DNA of 64,000 nucleotides from an uncultured Pseudacidovorax sp. (GTDB taxonomy: Bacteria; Pseudomonadota; Gammaproteobacteria; Burkholderiales; Burkholderiaceae_C). The translations under genes were made by a program, and so were the position numbers. Below are positions 60,147-64,000 of the stretch, one piece after another. Numbering within the stretch: position 1 is the first letter of the stretch; the number at the start of each line of letters is the position of its first letter. Under the pieces are notes generated by a model. The model searched no databases, was not told where the DNA came from, and saw nothing but the letters and a program-made list of their open reading frames with translations. The stretch covers positions 31,498 through 95,497 of the forward strand of contig NZ_CAJYES010000090.1 of assembly GCF_913773995.1 (NCBI RefSeq), read 5' to 3'.

Positions 60147-60169
60147 CGGGACTCCTGCGTCGGTCCGGC

Positions 60170-60934
60170 TCAGTCGCTGGCGTCGAGCCGGCGCACGGCC
60201 TCGCGCCACTCGTCCAGGCTGGCGTGGTCGGTCAGGTCGATCTGCAGCGGCGTGACCGCCACATGGCCAGCGGCGGTCGCGTGGAAATCGGTGCCTTCAC
60301 CACTGTCCTTGGCGCCGCCTGCGCCAGCGATCCAGTACATGGTCTCACCGCGGGGGCTCTGCTGCGTGATGACCTTCTCGGCCGCATGACGGCGGCCCAG
60401 GCGGCAGATCTTGATGGGCTTGAGCGACTCGGCCGGCAGGTTGGGAATGTTGACATTCAGCAGCCACGCCGGCTGCTCGTGCATGCGCTCGCGCTGGATG
60501 CGCTCCACCAGCCGCCGGGCGGCCTGGGCGGCGGCGTCGATGTGGGCCCAACCCTTTTCGGTCTGCGAGAAGGCGATCGCCGGGATGCCGAACAGGTAGG
60601 CTTCCATGGCCGCACCGACGGTTCCCGAGTAGATGGTGTCGTCGCCCATGTTGGCGCCGTTGTTGATGCCGGAGACGACCAGGTCTGGCCGGTAATCAAG
60701 CAATCCCTTGAGCGCGATGTGGACGCAGTCGGCCGGGGTGCCTGTGACGTAGCGAAAGCCGTTGTGGGCACGGTGCACGTACAACGGCGCCGCCAGGGTC
60801 AGGGCGTTGGACTTGGCACTGTTGTTGTGCTCGGGGGCGATGACCTCGACATCGGCCACCTCGCGCAGCGCGTCGTGCAGGGCGACGATGCCGGGGGCCT
60901 GGTAACCATCGTCATTGGAGATGAGGATCTTCAT
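60170..60934 (-). CDS. surE: 5'/3'-nucleotidase SurE
   Basis: 254 residues. Metal site [12 protein letters not shown] (Asp-Asp) with [25 protein letters not shown], and [12 protein letters not shown]. Dephosphorylates nucleoside monophosphates and short polyphosphates; stationary-phase survival protein. The start at 60934 ([11 protein letters not shown]) is the family start; upstream residues are unconserved. First gene of surE-pcm-nlpD. Confidence 0.95.
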   Translation of the reverse strand: MKILISNDDGYQAPGIVALHDALREVADVEVIAPEHNNSAKSNALTLAAPLYVHRAHNGFRYVTGTPADCVHIALKGLLDYRPDLVVSGINNGANMGDDTIYSGTVGAAMEAYLFGIPAIAFSQTEKGWAHIDAAAQAARRLVERIQRERMHEQPAWLLNVNIPNLPAESLKPIKICRLGRRHAAEKVITQQSPRGETMYWIAGAGGAKDSGEGTDFHATAAGHVAVTPLQIDLTDHASLDEWREAVRRLDASD

Positions 60935-61051
60935 GGGCGGCGGGATTTTAGGAGGCGAAGTCCCTCGGAAAGGGGGTCGCCGCAGAGACAAGAACGCCGC
61001 GAGGCGGCCCCCTATCATGCCTGCGACTCAATGACGACGGAGACTGATTCC

Positions 61052-62041
61052 ATGCACGCATGGCTTTGCGAAAACCCGGTGGGCGTCGATGCGCTGATCT
61101 GGAAGGAATTACCCACCCCGGAACCCGGTCCGGGTGAAGTGCTGGTGGAAATCAAGGCGGCCAGCCTGAACTTTCCCGACCTGCTGATCGTGCAGAACAA
61201 ATACCAGATGAAGCCGAAGCTGCCCTTCGTGCCTGGTTCGGAATATGCGGGCATTGTGCAGGCCGTCGGCGAAGGCGTGACCCACCTGAAGGTCGGCCAG
61301 CCCATTGCCTGTCTTTCAGGCACCGGCGGCTTCGGCACGCATACGCTGGCGCCCGCGGCCACGTGCATGCCCCTGGCGCCGCAATTCGACATGGTGGATG
61401 CGGCCGCTTTCATCATGATCTATGCGACGTCGTGGCATGCACTGATCGATCGTGCGGCACTCAAGGCGGGTGAAACCGTGCTGGTCCTCGGCGCGGCTGG
61501 AGGCGTCGGAACTTCCGCGATCCAGATCGCCAAGGCCGCAGGCGCACGCGTGATCGCGGCAGCGTCCACCGACGAGAAATGCGAACTCTGTAAAAGCGTC
61601 GGCGCGGATGCGACGATCAATTACAGCAAGCATGCGGTGCCACAAGGTCTGCGTGACGCGATCAAAGACGCCACCGATGGCAAGGGCCCCGACGTGATTT
61701 ACGACCCGGTGGGGGGCGATTTCGCGGAACCCGCATTTCGCTCGATCGCCTGGCGTGGCCGCTATCTGGTGGTCGGATTCGCCTCCGGCCCCATTCCGTC
61801 ACTGCCACTGAATCTCACGCTGCTGAAAGGCGCGTCGCTGGTCGGCGTGTTCTGGGGGGACTTCGCGCGACGGGAGCCGAAGGCGAACGCCAGCATGATG
61901 CAGGAGCTGGCGACCTGGTATGCCCAAGGCAAGATCAAGCCGGTGATCGACCGCACGATGCCCATGAGCGAGCTGAAGGCGGCCTACGCCCACATGGGCT
62001 CGCGAGGGGTCAAAGGCAAGCTGGTGATGGTGAACTCGTAG
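61052..62041 (+). CDS. NADPH:quinone oxidoreductase-like MDR-family protein
   Basis: 329 residues of the zinc-free medium-chain dehydrogenase/reductase superfamily. GroES-like N-domain (EIKAASLNFPDLLIVQNKYQMKP; PGSEYAGIV) and a Rossmann domain with VLVLGAAGGVGTSAIQIAKAAGARV. No zinc-binding Cys/His set. Relatives reduce quinones or act as acryloyl-type enoyl reductases; substrate not inferable. An in-frame ATG at 61031 would add seven residues. Followed by a terminator. Confidence 0.88.
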   Translation: MHAWLCENPVGVDALIWKELPTPEPGPGEVLVEIKAASLNFPDLLIVQNKYQMKPKLPFVPGSEYAGIVQAVGEGVTHLKVGQPIACLSGTGGFGTHTLAPAATCMPLAPQFDMVDAAAFIMIYATSWHALIDRAALKAGETVLVLGAAGGVGTSAIQIAKAAGARVIAAASTDEKCELCKSVGADATINYSKHAVPQGLRDAIKDATDGKGPDVIYDPVGGDFAEPAFRSIAWRGRYLVVGFASGPIPSLPLNLTLLKGASLVGVFWGDFARREPKANASMMQELATWYAQGKIKPVIDRTMPMSELKAAYAHMGSRGVKGKLVMVNS

Positions 62042-62058
62042 GGCGTGTACCCGTCAAC

Positions 62059-62087
62059 AAAAATCCCGCGCAATGCGCGGGATTTTT
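62059..62087. terminator. Bidirectional terminator between qor-like gene and hns
   Basis: 13-bp stem (62059-62071 with 62075-62087) with AAAAA on one side and TTTTT on the other, so it can serve both convergent genes. Confidence 0.9.
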
Positions 62088-62124
62088 GTTTGTTCATGCT
62101 ACAGCAAGTGCAGCTGTGTATTGA

Positions 62125-62478
62125 TTATTTGACCTCGAACTCTTCCAGCGATTTGCCAGCCGCCAGCGCCTCGGTCACCCAACGGGGCTTGCGACCACGG
62201 CCACCCGACCAGGTTTCGCCCGTGGGGCTGCGGTATTTGACGACCGCCGCCGCCTTGGCCGGAGCAGCCGAAACGCTGCGCTTGGTGCCAGCACCGGCAC
62301 CGCGACCATTCAGCTTGAGGTCCGCAGCGGTAATCCCGTATTCGGCGATCTTCTTGCGCAGTTCTTCGATCACGCCGGCGCGCTCATGGCTGCGCAGCTC
62401 CTCGGCCTGACGGCGCAATTCCGCGATTTCCTGGTCCCGCTGCTGGATCTGCGCGGTGATCTCTGCCAAAGTTGCCAT
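62125..62478 (-). CDS. hns: H-NS family nucleoid protein
   Basis: 117 residues. N-terminal coiled coil for oligomerisation (AEITAQIQQRDQEIAELRRQ), a flexible basic linker (~58-80), and the C-terminal DNA-binding domain YRSPTGETWSGGRGRKPRWV with the GRGRKP minor-groove loop. Silences AT-rich, often foreign DNA. AAAGGAATC precedes the ATG. An AT-rich palindromic promoter upstream suggests autoregulation. Confidence 0.93.
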   Translation of the reverse strand: MATLAEITAQIQQRDQEIAELRRQAEELRSHERAGVIEELRKKIAEYGITAADLKLNGRGAGAGTKRSVSAAPAKAAAVVKYRSPTGETWSGGRGRKPRWVTEALAAGKSLEEFEVK

Positions 62479-62513
62479 TGCTCGATTCCTTTGTATTGAG
62501 AAAGCAGTGGGCG

Positions 62514-62543
62514 CAATTCTAATTCAAGAATTGAACGCCGCAA
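62514..62543 (-). promoter_or_regulatory. hns promoter within AT-rich palindrome
   Basis: Minus strand: TTGCGG (complement of 62538-62543), 16 bp, TAGAAT (complement of 62516-62521). An inverted repeat CAATTC/GAATTG (62514-62519, 62528-62533) overlaps the -10. AT-rich compared with the surrounding DNA, a plausible H-NS or other regulator target. Confidence 0.55.
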
Positions 62544-62640
62544 GCCGTGGCCGGCGCATGACAAATGAATACCCCCGGACTACAAGGGTATTCGCGTGTC
62601 AATAACGAATGCCGACGGCATCGCGCCGCCATTGACCTTC

Positions 62641-63357
62641 TCAGCGGGCCAATCCCAACAGACGATCCAGCAAGGCGGGCTGCGCCAGCAATTCAGCCGC
62701 AGCGCCGCGATGTACGACCGAACCGTGGTCCAGCACCGCCGCCCGGTCCGAAATCGCCAGAATGGCCTGCGGATGCTGTTCCACGATGATGGCGGTCAAT
62801 CCTTCATCGCGGGTCAGCCGGCGGATGGCGCGCAGCAATTCCTCCACGATGATCGGCGCCAGGCCTTCCAGCGGCTCGTCCAGCAGAACCAGGCGCGGGT
62901 TGAGCACCAGGGCACGGCCCACGGCCAGCATCTGCTGCTCGCCGCCCGACAGCTGCGTGCCCAGGTTTCCCTTGCGCTCCGCCAGGCGGGGAAACATCTC
63001 GTACACGCGCGCCGGCGTCCAGCGGCCAGGGCGCGCCACCGCCGTGAGGTTCTCGTGCACGGTGAGCGACTTGAAGATGTTGCGCTCCTGCGGCACCCAG
63101 CCGATGCCGGCGGCGGCCCGGCGGTAAGCCGGCAGCGTGTGCAGCGGCTGGCCGCCCAGCAGGATGCGTCCGCCATGCTGGCGCGTGGCGCCGGCCAGGG
63201 TGTTGATCAGCGTGGTCTTGCCGGTGCCGTTGCGGCCCAGCAGGGCCAGCGTCTCGCCTTCCCCCAGCGACAGCGAGACATCGTTGAGCACCACCGCCTC
63301 GCCGTAGCCGGCGCTGAGGCCCTCGATCTGCAACAGCGCGTTCATCGTGCCACTCAT
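62641..63357 (-). CDS. livF: Branched-chain amino-acid-type ABC transporter ATPase LivF
   Basis: 238 residues. Walker A LLGRNGTGKTTL, Q-loop WVPQERNIF, signature LSGGEQQMLAVGRAL, Walker B LVLLDEPLEGLAP and switch His in IIVEQH. LivF-type ATPases work with LivG, LivH, LivM and a binding protein; in Burkholderiales many such sets carry urea, amides or aromatic compounds. The start overlaps the livG stop (ATGA); an ATG at 63345 is an alternative. Confidence 0.92.
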   Translation of the reverse strand: MSGTMNALLQIEGLSAGYGEAVVLNDVSLSLGEGETLALLGRNGTGKTTLINTLAGATRQHGGRILLGGQPLHTLPAYRRAAAGIGWVPQERNIFKSLTVHENLTAVARPGRWTPARVYEMFPRLAERKGNLGTQLSGGEQQMLAVGRALVLNPRLVLLDEPLEGLAPIIVEELLRAIRRLTRDEGLTAIIVEQHPQAILAISDRAAVLDHGSVVHRGAAAELLAQPALLDRLLGLAR

Positions 63358-64000
63358 GCGTGCACCTCCGTCTGGCCCAGGTAGACCTCGCGCACCCGCG
63401 GGTCGGCCGCGATCTCCTCGGGCGTTCCCTCCGTGAGCAGAGCGCCGTTGACCAGCACCGTCATGCGGCGGGCAAAGCTGAAGACGAGATCCATGTCGTG
63501 TTCGATCAGCAGGACGGAGACATCGGCCGGCAGTGCGGCCACGGTCTGCAGCAGCTCCTCGCGCTCGCCGGCGGGCACGCCGGCGACCGGCTCGTCCAGC
63601 AGCAGCACCTTCGGCTCGCAGGCCAGCGCGATGGCGATCTCGAGCAGACGGCGTTTGCCGTAGGCCAGATGGCGCACCTCCACATGGGCCACGTCCGCGA
63701 GGTGGAACTGGGTCAGCAGCTCGCCGGCCCGCTCGGCCACCGCCGCATCGCGGCCCAGCGGCTGCCACCAGCGAGCGCCCTGCCCGCGGTGCTGCGCCAC
63801 CACCAGCGCCAGCGTCTGCAGCGGCGTCATGCTGTCGAAGAGCTGGTTGATCTGGAAGGTGCGCACCAGCCCGCGCGCCACGCGCCGATGCGGCGCCAGC
63901 CGGGTGATGTCCTCGCCCAGCAGGCGGATGCGGCCTTCGCTGGGCGTGAGCACGCCGGTGAGCTGGTTGATGAGCGTGGTCTTGCCGGCGCCATTGGGGC
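63354..64000 (-). CDS. livG: Branched-chain amino-acid-type ABC transporter ATPase LivG, 5'-truncated by window edge
   Basis: 215 codons are visible. The frame is open to the last base, where it reads PNGAGKTTLINQL (Walker A), so only the N-terminal ~40 residues are missing. Q-loop FQINQLFDSM, a signature LAYGKRRLLEIAIAL (the degenerate LivG form of LSGGQ), Walker B VLLLDEPVAGV and HDMDLVF follow. LivG pairs with LivF, whose start it overlaps by 4 bp. Confidence 0.92.
   Translation of the reverse strand, partial: PNGAGKTTLINQLTGVLTPSEGRIRLLGEDITRLAPHRRVARGLVRTFQINQLFDSMTPLQTLALVVAQHRGQGARWWQPLGRDAAVAERAGELLTQFHLADVAHVEVRHLAYGKRRLLEIAIALACEPKVLLLDEPVAGVPAGEREELLQTVAALPADVSVLLIEHDMDLVFSFARRMTVLVNGALLTEGTPEEIAADPRVREVYLGQTEVHA

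Overview
The window is a gene-dense, high-GC chromosomal segment of a betaproteobacterium, most likely Comamonadaceae (Variovorax/Acidovorax relatives). The main clues are the aroA-cmk fusion, the order pheA-tyrA-aroA/cmk-rpsA-ihfB-lapA-lapB, the surE-pcm-nlpD block, and an orphan Bug-type receptor. No IS element, prophage or CRISPR array was seen. The only mobile element is a group II intron. No gene-free stretch exceeds 300 bases except the 5' RNA part of that intron and the 11247-11888 interval, which holds a gene remnant.

Layout. 1-7892: aromatic amino-acid genes (pheA, tyrA, aroA-cmk) running into rpsA, ihfB, lapA and lapB. 8007-8321: a ComEA-like helix-hairpin-helix protein. 8468-11246: a DctPQM TRAP transporter, followed by a broken hydrolase gene. 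11889-18065: a complete Mrp-type cation/H+ antiporter operon (A/B fused, C, D, E, F, G). 18211-20173: a Bug/TctC receptor and an alpha/beta hydrolase. 20277-26569: four overlapping signalling genes (hybrid kinase, CheR, CheB without receiver, REC-kinase). 26616-32151: prfB (with its programmed frameshift), a HAD phosphatase, pepN and fbp, then tRNA-Thr(CGT) at 32229. 32441-37625: a hybrid kinase with HPt, an HD-GYP response regulator and an exported thermonuclease-like protein in one operon. 37729-49789, nearly all on the minus strand: CNNM/CorC protein, apaH (+), class V aminotransferase, rhlE, zinc metallopeptidase, small membrane protein, dcd, guanine deaminase, BMP-type binding protein, ahpF, ahpC. 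50041-53405: iron block (bacterioferritin, bfd, a 23-residue membrane micro-ORF, tonB-exbB-exbD, hemP) with two Fur-like operators. 53610-56820: HbpS/GlcG-like protein, a YccA-type membrane protein, and a group IIC intron inserted at the yccA terminator. 56844-60934 (minus): rlmD, nlpD, pcm, surE. 61052-64000: quinone oxidoreductase-like gene, H-NS, and the ABC ATPases livF and livG (cut by the window end).

How the genes work together. The first third is housekeeping: aromatic biosynthesis is coupled to translation genes, and rpsA has its own promoter inside the cmk part of the fusion. The iron block and ahpCF sit back to back around a 251-bp divergent region with an OxyR-like palindrome, linking peroxide defence to iron storage. 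The bacterioferritin keeps its heme-binding Met but lacks three of six ferroxidase ligands, so it probably needs a partner subunit. The two multi-kinase clusters (20.3-26.6 kb and 32.4-37.6 kb) are the least predictable parts of the window. The first has methylation/demethylation enzymes but no chemoreceptor, CheA or CheW nearby. The second couples a c-di-GMP hydrolase to a nuclease.
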